From an uncultured Myxococcales bacterium (lineage in GTDB: Bacteria > Myxococcota_A > UBA9042): a stretch of 64,000 nucleotides of DNA. The notes below the pieces were generated by a model, which worked only from the letters and a program-made list of their open reading frames with translations, was not told the DNA's origin and did not search any database. The position numbers and the translations under genes are program-made. The DNA lies in contig CAIMLR010000047.1 of the NCBI GenBank assembly GCA_903842345.1, positions 1 through 64,000 on the forward strand. Direction: 5' to 3'. This document shows positions 25,543 to 34,417 of this stretch, in pieces (within the stretch, counting starts at the first letter, position 1; every line of letters starts with the position of its first letter).

Positions 25543-25737
25543 CTTGCGCGCGACCGGTCTCCTGACTCGCAGCGTGGGTCCAACCGCCTTCCCGTCGCCC
25601 ATTTTCATGGAGCTGCCCAGTTTGACCCGGGCCGACAGTGGCTTTGTGGTTGGCCGATGTGCTGCCTACAGTGGCGGGTCCGTGCCGGCTTGGGTCTTGG
25701 CGACCTTTCCCGGCTTCCCTCGTGATGTCAGGAAGAT
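25543..25737 (-). promoter_or_regulatory. Cobalamin riboswitch upstream of btuB
   Basis: On the minus strand the leader contains, in 5' to 3' order, GAGGGAAGCCGGG (near 25725), CGGACCCGCCACTGT (25668-25682), a second GCCACTGT (25635-25642), GGGAAGGCGGTTGG (about 25583-25596) and the B12 box AGTCAGGAGACCGG (25554-25567). Order and spacing match the AdoCbl riboswitch core. Downstream, CCGAGT/ACTCGG forms a 6-bp hairpin (25518-25533) before the ribosome-binding region of btuB, so translational or transcriptional control is expected, with repression when cobalamin is abundant. Exact ends are approximate. The rest of the gap (25738-25846) shows no gene. Confidence 0.95.
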
Positions 25738-25846
25738 GTGACTCTCCACTGGCATCCGGCGTCTCCGTGGAGACGCATCGCGAGCGGGGCGCACGCTAGC
25801 CCGAAGTGCGGGGCTGCGTCAATCGCCAAAGTCCGGACCGGGGCTG

Positions 25847-27328
25847 CTACTGGCAGAGCGGATCGCCGCCAGAGCAAGCCTGCAGCGCGATCGGTGAATT
25901 CACCTTGGTCAGCTTGCCGTCGGACAGCCCGGTCACGTCCATCTTGGCGGCGTAGCTGATTGTGTTGTTGACGATGCCGTGCGCCTGGATCGTCAACTTG
26001 CTGATCCCATGGGCGTTGCAGATGACGAGGCCGGTCGCGCCGGGCGGCACGGCGCAGGCGGCCGGGGAGTTGTCGAGGTCGATCACGCGCTGCTTGTAGT
26101 TCATGCCCGTGAGGTCGCAAGGCTTGGTCGCGTCGGCATCGTTGAACGGCACGATGAGCTTGTCATTGCCGATGATTTGATACTGGACGTTGCCGACGCC
26201 ATGGCTGCCGCAGGAACCGCCGTCGGCGAATGCCAGCGGGATCGCGATGAGCGTGCGCTGGCCGATGTCGATCGGCGTGGTGACGTTGCTGGTCTGGTTC
26301 GCGAGGATGGCGAACGGCCCGCCGAGGTTGACGTTGCCATACGCGGACGTGTCCGGCGGATTGGCTTCGTCGATGCGCAGGTAGACGTTGCCGGCTGGGA
26401 GGTTGCTGAAGGAAATCTGCCCGGAGCCGCAGCTCACCTGCGCAGATCCGAGTTCCGTGGTCCGGTCGGCGGCGAGCACGGTCACGTTCAGCTTGTCGAT
26501 GGAGTAGGTCGTGCATCCGGACGCCGCGGCTTTGCCGAAGACGGTCCAGCCGAGCGAGAGCCCGCCCACCGTGGTCGTCGCGCCGAGCTTGGTGATGTCG
26601 AGCGGCGTGTTGAACGTCAGGTCCGTGTTGGCGCCAAGTGAGAGCGGGCCTTTCAGGCCGGGCGTGCCCCACGACGGTTGGCCGGACGCATCGCCGGCGG
26701 TGTAGCCGTCCAACTGCACGTAGTAAGTGCCGGAGCCGAGGTTGCCGACCGTCGCGTACCCGCTGGCGCAGTTGGCCTGCGCGGTTGCCAGCACCTTGGT
26801 CTGGCTGGCGTCGATGATGCTCAGCACCACGGTCTTGACGCCGTTTGCGCCGCAGCCGCTGATGGCCGATTGGCCGGCGATTGTCCAGGTTGCCTGGATG
26901 CTGCTCAGGCCGTTGTTGACCGGCGTCGTCGGGTCGAGCTCAAGGATGGCGGTCGAGACCGTCGAATAGGCGAGGGCGGGGACGCTGACGGTCGGGCTCA
27001 CGGCGATGACGGTGCCGTCGTACGCGATGCCTTCCACGTGGACCGCGTAGGAGCCCTCGACGACCTCGATGGTCATCGCGCCCGCGGCGCAGGCGCCTTT
27101 GCTGAATGTGCCGTAGGGCATGCCGTTGTGGGCGACCACGACGTTGACGCTCGCGATGCCCATGGAGTTGCACGAGGTGCCCGGCGGCGTGTCCCAGTAC
27201 ACGAGGATGCTGCCGCGCGACGAGCCGTTGTCGACGATGCACCCTTGCAGCGGCAGGGCAACGGCGAGCAGGGCCAGCGCAACGGCGCGCAAACGACCCT
27301 GAAGCAAATCAATGACGGTATTCCACAT
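25847..27328 (-). CDS. Lipoprotein built from four related beta-sandwich-like domains
   Basis: 493 residues from the ATG at 27328, with GGAGGA upstream. The lipobox is LQGC (Cys30). After SSRGS, four units of about 100-120 residues repeat: each opens with a strand motif ending in W or F (ILVYWDTPPGTSC, IQATWTIAGQSAISGC, LSLGWTVFGKAAASGC, PLAFADGGSC), contains a second Cys about 40 residues later (ACAAGAMTIEVVEG, NCASGYATVGNL, SCGSGQISFSNL), then a strand such as GTYYVQLDGY or GNVYLRIDEA. The paired Cys probably form a disulfide per domain. I do not recognise the family; the pattern resembles carboxypeptidase-regulatory/Ig-like surface modules. Divergent from the NlpC-like lipoprotein gene. 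Confidence 0.78.
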   Translation of the reverse strand: MWNTVIDLLQGRLRAVALALLAVALPLQGCIVDNGSSRGSILVYWDTPPGTSCNSMGIASVNVVVAHNGMPYGTFSKGACAAGAMTIEVVEGSYAVHVEGIAYDGTVIAVSPTVSVPALAYSTVSTAILELDPTTPVNNGLSSIQATWTIAGQSAISGCGANGVKTVVLSIIDASQTKVLATAQANCASGYATVGNLGSGTYYVQLDGYTAGDASGQPSWGTPGLKGPLSLGANTDLTFNTPLDITKLGATTTVGGLSLGWTVFGKAAASGCTTYSIDKLNVTVLAADRTTELGSAQVSCGSGQISFSNLPAGNVYLRIDEANPPDTSAYGNVNLGGPFAILANQTSNVTTPIDIGQRTLIAIPLAFADGGSCGSHGVGNVQYQIIGNDKLIVPFNDADATKPCDLTGMNYKQRVIDLDNSPAACAVPPGATGLVICNAHGISKLTIQAHGIVNNTISYAAKMDVTGLSDGKLTKVNSPIALQACSGGDPLCQ

Positions 27329-27494
27329 GTTCCATCCTCCGCAGTTCAACTCGCACTTCCTGACTCGTTAACGCGTCGCGGCGCAGTGTATTCAATGCGC
27401 CGCCCAGCGCCAGCCAGTATAGGACGAACTTGACGAAAAAACTGACGGCCGCATTCTGTTGCGGTCGAGGCCGTCTCGACGTGGGAATGCTGAC

Positions 27495-28487
27495 TTGCAG
27501 CAACCTTTGCGGAATCGCTTGCGCTTGGCCCTGATCGCCGCTGGACTCCTCGTCCTGCCGATGGCGCAGGGCTGTACCGGCGCGACCCAGGTCGTCGACG
27601 GCTATGCGTATGGCGCCGGTGCGTTGAACCTCGATTCGTGGGCCCCGCGTCCGCGCCCGCGGCCGTCCCACGCAGGTGGACCCGAGCCTGCGCCCGTGAC
27701 CCATGCCGCGCCGCTGAAGGCGCCGCAGCACGTTGACACGGCACAGCATGGGGACCCGCTCCAGCATCCGGAGTCGCCGCAGCCGCAAGCGCGCGCCCAG
27801 CCAGCGCCCATCCAGAAAGAACATGTGCGGCCGGAAATGGCGCGCGCCGAACCCACGCAGCGTGAGCCTCCGCGCAGTGAACCGCCGCCGCGCGTTGTGG
27901 CTGCGCCGATCGCGGAATCGCCGCGTCCGCCGCCGGAGCCGCCCAAGTTGGATCCGCCGCGCGAACAACAGCAGCCGCTGGTGGGCACGACGCGGACGGA
28001 GGCGGACCTGCGCGGCATCCAGCGCGTGGAGTCGGCGTCCGCGCTGCTGGGTACACCTGGCTTGCAGGATCGCGCGTTCGTGGCGCATGTGTTGCGTGCG
28101 GCGGGGCAGGATCTGGAAGTCGACCGCAATCGGCCCTACGCGCCGGCGCTGTACGAACTGCTGCAGAAACGCGGCCTCCTCGTTTCGTCCGGGGTTGCGC
28201 TGCCCGGCGATCTTATCTTCTTCAAGAATACCGCGGATCTGAACAGCAACGGTCGCCCCGACGACGGCGTGACGCTCGTCGGCGTTGTGGAGCGTATTGA
28301 CGGTTCGCGCATCGTGCTCATCGCCCAACGCGCCGGCAAAGTGCGGCGGCTGGCGGTGGATGCATCACGGCCTGAGCTCGTGCGCGATGCCCGCGGCGAG
28401 GTCGTCAATACGCGGCTCGTGCGCTGGCCGGGCTCAGAAGGGCCGCTGACCGCGGGGCAATGCCTCGCCGGATTCGCCCGCCCGTAG
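27495..28487 (+). CDS. Lipoprotein with proline-rich linker and degenerate NlpC/P60-like domain
   Basis: 330 residues if the TTG at 27495 is used (GTGGGAA upstream); a TTG at 27459 is the alternative, and no ATG fits. The lipobox is AQGC (Cys27). Residues about 45-160 are a Pro/Ala/Glu/Gln-rich, presumably cell-wall-spanning linker. Residues about 185-300 resemble a NlpC/P60 or CHAP cysteine peptidase: the GDLIFF motif is present. The expected DCSGF active-site segment reads DRAFV, and the usual His position (SHVGI) reads TLVGV, so catalytic Cys and His are absent. It is probably a peptidoglycan-binding pseudoenzyme, if the family assignment is right. Confidence 0.68.
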   Translation: MQQPLRNRLRLALIAAGLLVLPMAQGCTGATQVVDGYAYGAGALNLDSWAPRPRPRPSHAGGPEPAPVTHAAPLKAPQHVDTAQHGDPLQHPESPQPQARAQPAPIQKEHVRPEMARAEPTQREPPRSEPPPRVVAAPIAESPRPPPEPPKLDPPREQQQPLVGTTRTEADLRGIQRVESASALLGTPGLQDRAFVAHVLRAAGQDLEVDRNRPYAPALYELLQKRGLLVSSGVALPGDLIFFKNTADLNSNGRPDDGVTLVGVVERIDGSRIVLIAQRAGKVRRLAVDASRPELVRDARGEVVNTRLVRWPGSEGPLTAGQCLAGFARP

Positions 28488-28630
28488 CCGCGTCCAGACA
28501 CGCCAACCGAAGTTCGAGCGCAAACCGCTTCCATCCGCGGCGTCCCACCGGAGGTCCACGCGCGCGGATCCAGCCCGAAACGCAACAGGTCTGACTGGAA
28601 AAGGCTGGGGTTGGACACAGGTCAGCCTGG

Positions 28631-31024
28631 CTAAGCCAGCCACACGAACGTCGCTCCGTCGCCGCCTTCACCCTGTCGCCCGGAGCGAAACCGCTTCACC
28701 TGCTTGTTCATCTTGACAGCCTTGCGTGCCGCTTCCCGCATCGCGCCCGTCCCCATGCCGTGGACAATGCACAGCCCCGGCGTCCCGTGCAGCACCGCCT
28801 GATCCAGCGCAACCGCCAGCTTCTCCAGGCCTTCCTCCACCCGCATTCCGCGCAGGTCGATGGTCCGCTCGGGAATCCGCAGCGTCATCGTCTCGTCGTC
28901 CACCGGCTCCGGAACGTGCGCCGGCAGGCTCGACTGCTGCGTCCGCGCTTGTTGACGCGGCAAATCCGCCGGCAGGGCCACACGCAGCTCGGCAAAAGCC
29001 GCGTTGACGGACAGCGGCCCCGCCTGCACCTTGGCCTTCTGGCGAATCGCGTCGATCTCCAGGATCTGCACAACGCGTCCCAGCCCCTGATGCCACACGA
29101 AACCGTCGGGCCGCTGCTGCTGCGGCGTCCACGGCTTGCGCATCGGCCCCGTCGGCGGCGCGACGCCCTGCCGCAGTTGCGTCAGCTCCTGATGCCCCTG
29201 ACTCAAGGCTTTTTGCGATGCCACGAGCGCCTCCTTGTCCTGTTCGCGCAGCGCCCGCCGCGCTTCGTCCAATTGCCGCTGCACGTCCGCGACCTGCGCC
29301 AACGCATCCGCCGCCGCACGCTCGATCCGCCGATCCGCCGCCGCCTTTTCGCGCTGCCGCTGGTCCTCCAGCATCGCCCGCTGCCGGTCCAACTGCGTCC
29401 GTTGCTGCTCCAGCTCCAGCAGTTGGTTGTGCACCAGCGCGCGCTCCGCCCGCAGCTTGTCCACCAATTGCGCCGACTCCCCGCCCGCGCCGCCCGCCAG
29501 CTCGCGCGCGCGTTCGACAATCGCCGGGCTCAGCCCCACGCGCGCCGCCAGTGCCAGCGGATTGGAGGAACCGAATTCGCCCAGCTGCAGGCGGTAGGTC
29601 GGCGTCAGCGTCCCCGGATCGAGCTGCAGCGCCGCGTTCTGGAACGCCTCGTCGCGCAGGGGCAGGAGCTTGAGCGACTCAAAGTGCGTCGTCGCCGCGC
29701 CATACGTGCCCGCCGCACCAAACGATTCCAACAGCGCCGTCGCCAGCGCCGCGCCCGCCAGCGGCTCCGTGCCGCCCGCGAGCTCATCCAGCAGCACGAG
29801 CACGCGCTCCTGTGGCCGCTGCGCCTGCACCAGCGCGTGCTGCACTGCGCGCAGGTGGCCTTCAAAGGTCGACAAACCGCGCTCGATGTTCTGGGCGTCG
29901 CCCAGCACGACCTCCACCGCGTCAAACCACGGCAGCATCGCGCCTTCCGCCGCGCACACCGGCAGGCCGAGCCGCGCCATCTGCACCGCCAGACCCAGCG
30001 CGGTCAGCACCACCGTCTTGCCGCCGCCGTTGGGCCCGCTGATCACAAGCCATCGCGCGCCGTTGTCCAGCTTGATGTCGTTGGCGACCACGTTGGCGCC
30101 ATCCAGCACCAGCAGCGGATGGCGGGCTTGCCGCAGCAGGATCCGCCCGTCCAGCGCGAACTCCGGCCGCGTCGCGCGCAGCTCGTGCGCCAAAAGCGCG
30201 CCCGCGTGCCACAGGTCCAGGTCCGCCAGCACGCGCGTCGCCGTCGCCAGCGATTCGGACTCTTCCGCCACAAGCGCTGACAGCTCGGCCAGGATCCGCC
30301 GCTCTTCGCGCCGCACCGCTTCGTACGCCAGCGCCAGCTGGTTGTTGCCGTCGACCATCTCCTGCGGCTCCACGTAGACCGTCAGCCCCGTGTGCGACGT
30401 GCCGTGGATGATGCCGCCCATCACGCGCTTGTCCGACGACTTGACCGGCAGCACGTACCGGTCGTCCCGCAGCGTGAAATACTCGTCCTGCAGGATCCCG
30501 TCGTCGTCTGCCTCCTTGACCATCTCCGCAATCCGCTTGCGCAGCCGCGTCGCCAATTGCACAACCTCATGGCGCAGGCGCTTCAGGTCCGGCGACGCCG
30601 CATCCAGCAGTTGCCCGTCGTCGTTGAGCGCATCGCCCAGGAGCGTCGCGAGCAGGTCCAGCGCCGGCAGCGTCCGCACGTCCTCCCGCAGCGCGCCCAT
30701 CGACTCGGGCCACGCCTGGGCTTCCCGCCGCAGCCGCGTCGCCACCCGCGCCACGCGCGCCACGGCCACGAGCTCCAGTCCGTCCAGCGAACTGCCGCGC
30801 TGCGCCCGCGCCGCCAGCGCCGCGAGATCCAGCACTTCTGGCAACTGCAGGCGCTGCGCCGCTTGCAGCAGCAGCTCGCACGCGGCGATCCGATCCAGCC
30901 GCAGCTCCGCGTCGGCGGAATGCCCAGCGGGCTGGAGCGTCCGCGCGCGGGCGTGCGCCAAATCCGTCTGACACAGCGTCGCGAGGCGATGGAGAATTCG
31001 ATGGAGGTGCAGGGCGTCAGTCAT
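28631..31024 (-). CDS. mutS2: MutS2 family DNA-binding ATPase/endonuclease
   Basis: About 797 residues from the ATG at 31024 (the ATG at 31036 is an alternative; neither has a strong Shine-Dalgarno). The N-terminal helical core is followed by the MutS ATPase: Walker A GPNGGGKT, then LLDELAGGTEP as Walker B and GAATTHFESLK. A long coiled coil (EQQRTQLDRQRAMLEDQ) and a C-terminal SMR nuclease domain (IDLRGMRVEEGLEKL, then HGMGTGAMREAARK) complete the MutS2 architecture. MutS2 rescues collided ribosomes and/or suppresses recombination rather than acting in mismatch repair. The gene overlaps nothing and is divergent from the STAND-like ATPase. Confidence 0.95.
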   Translation of the reverse strand: MTDALHLHRILHRLATLCQTDLAHARARTLQPAGHSADAELRLDRIAACELLLQAAQRLQLPEVLDLAALAARAQRGSSLDGLELVAVARVARVATRLRREAQAWPESMGALREDVRTLPALDLLATLLGDALNDDGQLLDAASPDLKRLRHEVVQLATRLRKRIAEMVKEADDDGILQDEYFTLRDDRYVLPVKSSDKRVMGGIIHGTSHTGLTVYVEPQEMVDGNNQLALAYEAVRREERRILAELSALVAEESESLATATRVLADLDLWHAGALLAHELRATRPEFALDGRILLRQARHPLLVLDGANVVANDIKLDNGARWLVISGPNGGGKTVVLTALGLAVQMARLGLPVCAAEGAMLPWFDAVEVVLGDAQNIERGLSTFEGHLRAVQHALVQAQRPQERVLVLLDELAGGTEPLAGAALATALLESFGAAGTYGAATTHFESLKLLPLRDEAFQNAALQLDPGTLTPTYRLQLGEFGSSNPLALAARVGLSPAIVERARELAGGAGGESAQLVDKLRAERALVHNQLLELEQQRTQLDRQRAMLEDQRQREKAAADRRIERAAADALAQVADVQRQLDEARRALREQDKEALVASQKALSQGHQELTQLRQGVAPPTGPMRKPWTPQQQRPDGFVWHQGLGRVVQILEIDAIRQKAKVQAGPLSVNAAFAELRVALPADLPRQQARTQQSSLPAHVPEPVDDETMTLRIPERTIDLRGMRVEEGLEKLAVALDQAVLHGTPGLCIVHGMGTGAMREAARKAVKMNKQVKRFRSGRQGEGGDGATFVWLA

Positions 31025-31114
31025 GGTCGGGGTCATCCGCGGCGTCTTGCCGTTCAGAGCCGCCGCTTCTATCATTTCCCGCGCGTGTCGGGAACGATGG
31101 CCGAGGAAGAGCGA

Positions 31115-34069
31115 ATGGCGGCAAAGCGAAACAAGAGTTCCCAGATGCCGCCGGCGATGCCTGCGCGTGAACAGTCTGACGTGCTTGAGCAAATCGATGT
31201 GACGTCAGAGGAACTCGTCGCGCTCGACGACGAAGAAATCGAGACGATTTCCGGCATCATCGAAATTGATTTCGACTCCGCCGACGCGCAGGCGATGGCC
31301 GCGGACATCCTCCACCGGAACGCGAGCGCTGAGCCGATCTTGCGCACGGAACAGCAGCCGATCGCGGCGCCCATGGGCTGGGGCGAAATTTCCCGCGAGC
31401 CGCTGCAGGCGAGAATCGCGCTGAGTGAATCGGCGCCGATCGATGACGCGACGCCGCTTGTGGCCACGCAGTCGCGCCATACGTGGACGGAATTCCGCGA
31501 CGGTCACCGCGAATCGGAGCTGTTTGGCGGGCCGATTCCGCTGATCGGCCGGCGGGCGGAGATTGAAGCGGTCTACAACCCGCTGCGGGCGGCGCTCAAT
31601 AGCCGGAAGTTCAAGGCGATTTGGCTCGTTGGCCCGAGCGGCGTCGGGCGTTCGCGCCTCGTGAGCACGGTGGAGCGCGCGGCGGCGCCGGAGAAGCGCG
31701 GGATTGGCTGGTACCGGATTGGCGCGGAGGAACAGCTCGTCGGTCCGCCCAATCTCGCCGGTCGCCTGCTGCTGGAGCTGATCGGTGGGCCCGATCTGCT
31801 CCGCGATGCCCAGCCCTTTGAGCGGGTGCGGCGTCACGTGGCGGCGCTGCTGGGCGAATCGAGCGCGGCTGTTGCGATGACGGTCGTGGCCCCGTTGCTG
31901 GGGCTGCAGGCGCCGGGCGATCGCATCAGCGGGGAAGTCGCGGTGGAAGCGCCGATGACGGTCTCCATGGAGTTTGTGGCGACGCTCCTGCGCCAGCGCG
32001 GCCGCGCGGGGCCGTGCGTTGTGTACCTGGACGCGGGCCAGACGCTGCATTTGGCCGAACTGACGGCGCTTGTGCAGGCGCTGCAAAAGGCGCTGTCGGC
32101 GTCCCCGGTGGCGCTGCTGGTGGACACGTCCGAGGAGCCTGATCCGGCGCTGGACGTCGAGCGCGTGGCGTTGCGGCCTCTCGATCAGGCGGCCACGCTG
32201 CAGCTGGCGCAGAAGCTGTTGCAGCGCGTGAGCAACGCCCCGGATACGCTCGCGGTCTGGGTTGCGGAGAAATCCGCGGGGCTGCCGGGGCGACTTGTGG
32301 ACGCGCTGCGCGGGATGACGGCGGCGGGGGAAATTGTCGAGCGCGGCGGGCAATGGACCTGGCGCGGCGAATGGCAGTCGGAGCAGACGAGCTTCCCGAG
32401 CGAGAACGAGGCGCTGCCAGGGCGGTTGGCGCGCTTGCCGCTGCATTTGCGCGAAGTGGTGGACGCGGCGGCGATCTTTGGCCAGAACCTATGGTTTGGC
32501 GGGCTGTTGTCGGTCCTGCGCGGCAGCCGGCCGGACGATCCGGATATCCTGTCCGAGCGCGACCGCACGGCGCTGAAGGCGCTCCTCCTGCAATTGCAGC
32601 AGCTGGACGTGCTGAAGTTCGTGGAGCAGTCGGCGGTGGAGCGCGACCTGGAATTCGCGTTCGCGCATCCGGCGGATCCGGGCTTGCTGGTGCAGCAGAT
32701 GCAGGACGAAAAGCGCCGGCTGCTGTCCCGTCTTGCGGCGCAATGGCTGGCGCGGCGGCCGCGGCAGGATCCGGTGGCGGAGAGCGCGCGGATTGCCGAG
32801 CTGTACGAGCAGGGCGGTCGGCGGCGGCTGGCGGCGCAGCATTTTCTGGAGGCGGGCAACGCGGCGCGGACGGTTGGCCAGGTCCACCGGGCGATTGCGC
32901 TCTTTGCTGCGGGCGCGCGGAGTGCCCACGCGGACAACGCGGATCTGGCGGCGGACCTGCGGCTGGCGCACGGCGGCAGTCTGCTGCGGTTGGGGCGGTA
33001 TGCGGAGGCGGAGACCGTGCTGCTGGAGTCCCTGCGCATGGCGCGGTGCCTGGATGACGACCTCCGCTCGGGTACCGCGCAGCTGCGGATCGCCCAGGTG
33101 GCACGCGGCGCCGGTCGGTACGACGTGGCGGAGGAGTTCCTGGAGGCGGCGCTCCGGCATCTGCGCGTGGCCGGCGCGCATCGCTGGATCGCGGACGTGA
33201 ACGACGAACTCGGCGCGGTGCACCTCATCCGCGGCGGCCAGGACGCGTACGCGCAGGCGCTGCAGCACTTCAACAAGGCGCTGGCGCTGCGGCGGCGGGT
33301 GGAGGATCTGCGGGTCGTGGCGCGCTCGCTGTGCCACATCGCGCGGGTGCAGACGGGGCGCGGGTACTTTACCGCGGCGATGGATGCGGTCAGCGAGGCG
33401 ACTCAGCTCTGCGAGCAAGTTCAGGAGCGCTGGGGCCTGGCGGAAGCGCGGATGGTGATGGGCGAGGTCATGGCCGCGTCGGGCAAGATCAAGGGCGCGA
33501 TGCAGATGTGGTCGCAGGCGTCCGAACTGGCGAGCGAAGTGGGTGACCGCGCGCGGCAGCTGGAGATCGCGGTGCTGCAGTCCGAGACGCAGTTGGCGCT
33601 GGGCAAGTGGCAGGACGCGGCGGCGCGGATGGTCGATGCGATTGACGTGGCGCGCGAATTGGCGAACCCGGAGCTGCTGTCGAGCGTGTACCGCGTGCTT
33701 GCCAACATCTCGCTGGCGCGGGAAGCGCTGGAGACGGCCGATATGGACAGCGAAAAGGCTGTGGAGATCGCCCGTGGCAGCGGCGCGCAGATGGCGGTGG
33801 CGCGGGCGCAGATTGTCCGCGGGTGTGTGCTGGGCACGCGCGCGCTGGCGGAGAAGGGGCCGCGCGCGACGGTGATTGACCGGCGTACGACGGAGGCGTT
33901 TGAGGAGGCGTTCGATACGCTGTTCCAGATGGGCGACCTGGTGCGACTGGCGGGCGGACTGCGGTCGTGCGTGGACTATCTGGCGCAGCGCGGCGGCGGG
34001 CCCCGTCTGACGGCGGTGCAGGGGCGGCTGCAGGAGATTGAGGGGGAGTTGGCGCGGGTTGGGGGGTAG
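31115..34069 (+). CDS. STAND-like ATPase with TPR array, degenerate nucleotide-binding motifs
   Basis: 984 residues from the ATG at 31115 with AGGA 7 bases upstream (the ATG at 31097 is a weaker alternative). Residues 1-135 are acidic and probably disordered. An AAA/STAND module follows: PLIGRRAEIEAVYNPL, then a P-loop GPSGVGRS (173-180) in which the usual Lys is Arg, and a Walker B position VVYLDAGQ (302-309) without the acidic pair. Residues about 540-960 form a long TPR array (AEAETVLLESLRMARC, ALQHFNKALALRRRVEDLR, AARMVDAIDVARELAN). Myxococcota often fuse such modules to Ser/Thr kinases; here the kinase is missing. It is probably a cytosolic signalling scaffold with reduced or no ATPase activity. 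Confidence 0.8.
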   Translation: MAAKRNKSSQMPPAMPAREQSDVLEQIDVTSEELVALDDEEIETISGIIEIDFDSADAQAMAADILHRNASAEPILRTEQQPIAAPMGWGEISREPLQARIALSESAPIDDATPLVATQSRHTWTEFRDGHRESELFGGPIPLIGRRAEIEAVYNPLRAALNSRKFKAIWLVGPSGVGRSRLVSTVERAAAPEKRGIGWYRIGAEEQLVGPPNLAGRLLLELIGGPDLLRDAQPFERVRRHVAALLGESSAAVAMTVVAPLLGLQAPGDRISGEVAVEAPMTVSMEFVATLLRQRGRAGPCVVYLDAGQTLHLAELTALVQALQKALSASPVALLVDTSEEPDPALDVERVALRPLDQAATLQLAQKLLQRVSNAPDTLAVWVAEKSAGLPGRLVDALRGMTAAGEIVERGGQWTWRGEWQSEQTSFPSENEALPGRLARLPLHLREVVDAAAIFGQNLWFGGLLSVLRGSRPDDPDILSERDRTALKALLLQLQQLDVLKFVEQSAVERDLEFAFAHPADPGLLVQQMQDEKRRLLSRLAAQWLARRPRQDPVAESARIAELYEQGGRRRLAAQHFLEAGNAARTVGQVHRAIALFAAGARSAHADNADLAADLRLAHGGSLLRLGRYAEAETVLLESLRMARCLDDDLRSGTAQLRIAQVARGAGRYDVAEEFLEAALRHLRVAGAHRWIADVNDELGAVHLIRGGQDAYAQALQHFNKALALRRRVEDLRVVARSLCHIARVQTGRGYFTAAMDAVSEATQLCEQVQERWGLAEARMVMGEVMAASGKIKGAMQMWSQASELASEVGDRARQLEIAVLQSETQLALGKWQDAAARMVDAIDVARELANPELLSSVYRVLANISLAREALETADMDSEKAVEIARGSGAQMAVARAQIVRGCVLGTRALAEKGPRATVIDRRTTEAFEEAFDTLFQMGDLVRLAGGLRSCVDYLAQRGGGPRLTAVQGRLQEIEGELARVGG

Positions 34070-34175
34070 GTTTGGGCGCTGGCCGCGCGGGCTTTTTGCG
34101 CTGCCGCGCGGGGTTTGGCGGAATGGCGGGTACGCGAGCCTGTTTATAGGGATTTTTCAAAGAAACTTTCGCGAT

Positions 34176-34214
34176 GCGAGAGAGAAACCAGCTCGCCGCT
34201 GGTTTCTCTCTCGC
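34176..34214 (+). terminator. Perfect 17-bp inverted repeat, probable terminator or structured RNA
   Basis: The arm at 34176-34192 (GCGAGAGAGAAACCAGC) is the exact reverse complement of 34198-34214 with a 5-base loop (TCGCC). A pyrimidine-rich run (GCTCTCTCTCTTCCTTGG) follows but is not a classic T tract. It lies 105 bp after the STAND gene stop. Factor-independent termination, or an mRNA 3'-end stabiliser, is likely; a transposon-end remnant is the alternative. Confidence 0.6.
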
Positions 34215-34417
34215 GCTCTCTCTTCCTTGGCCCGGGCATCTGGTGGTGGGGAGGTCGGCTGTGCTGAGGGTGGCCTGTGCTTGCGCTGCGCGCAGTGCTC
34301 GGCCCGGCATGGGGCCGGTGCGGGGCATGTATGAACTTCGGTAGCTGCGCTTACCCGACGCGCTGCGCGCGGGGTGCTCGCTTGGGAAGGGCGCTCTTGG
34401 GGGGATTCGCGGCTGCG

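Noticed and set aside
23800-25725. Long plus-strand open frame across btuB
   Set aside because: Antisense shadow of the receptor and riboswitch; no family features.
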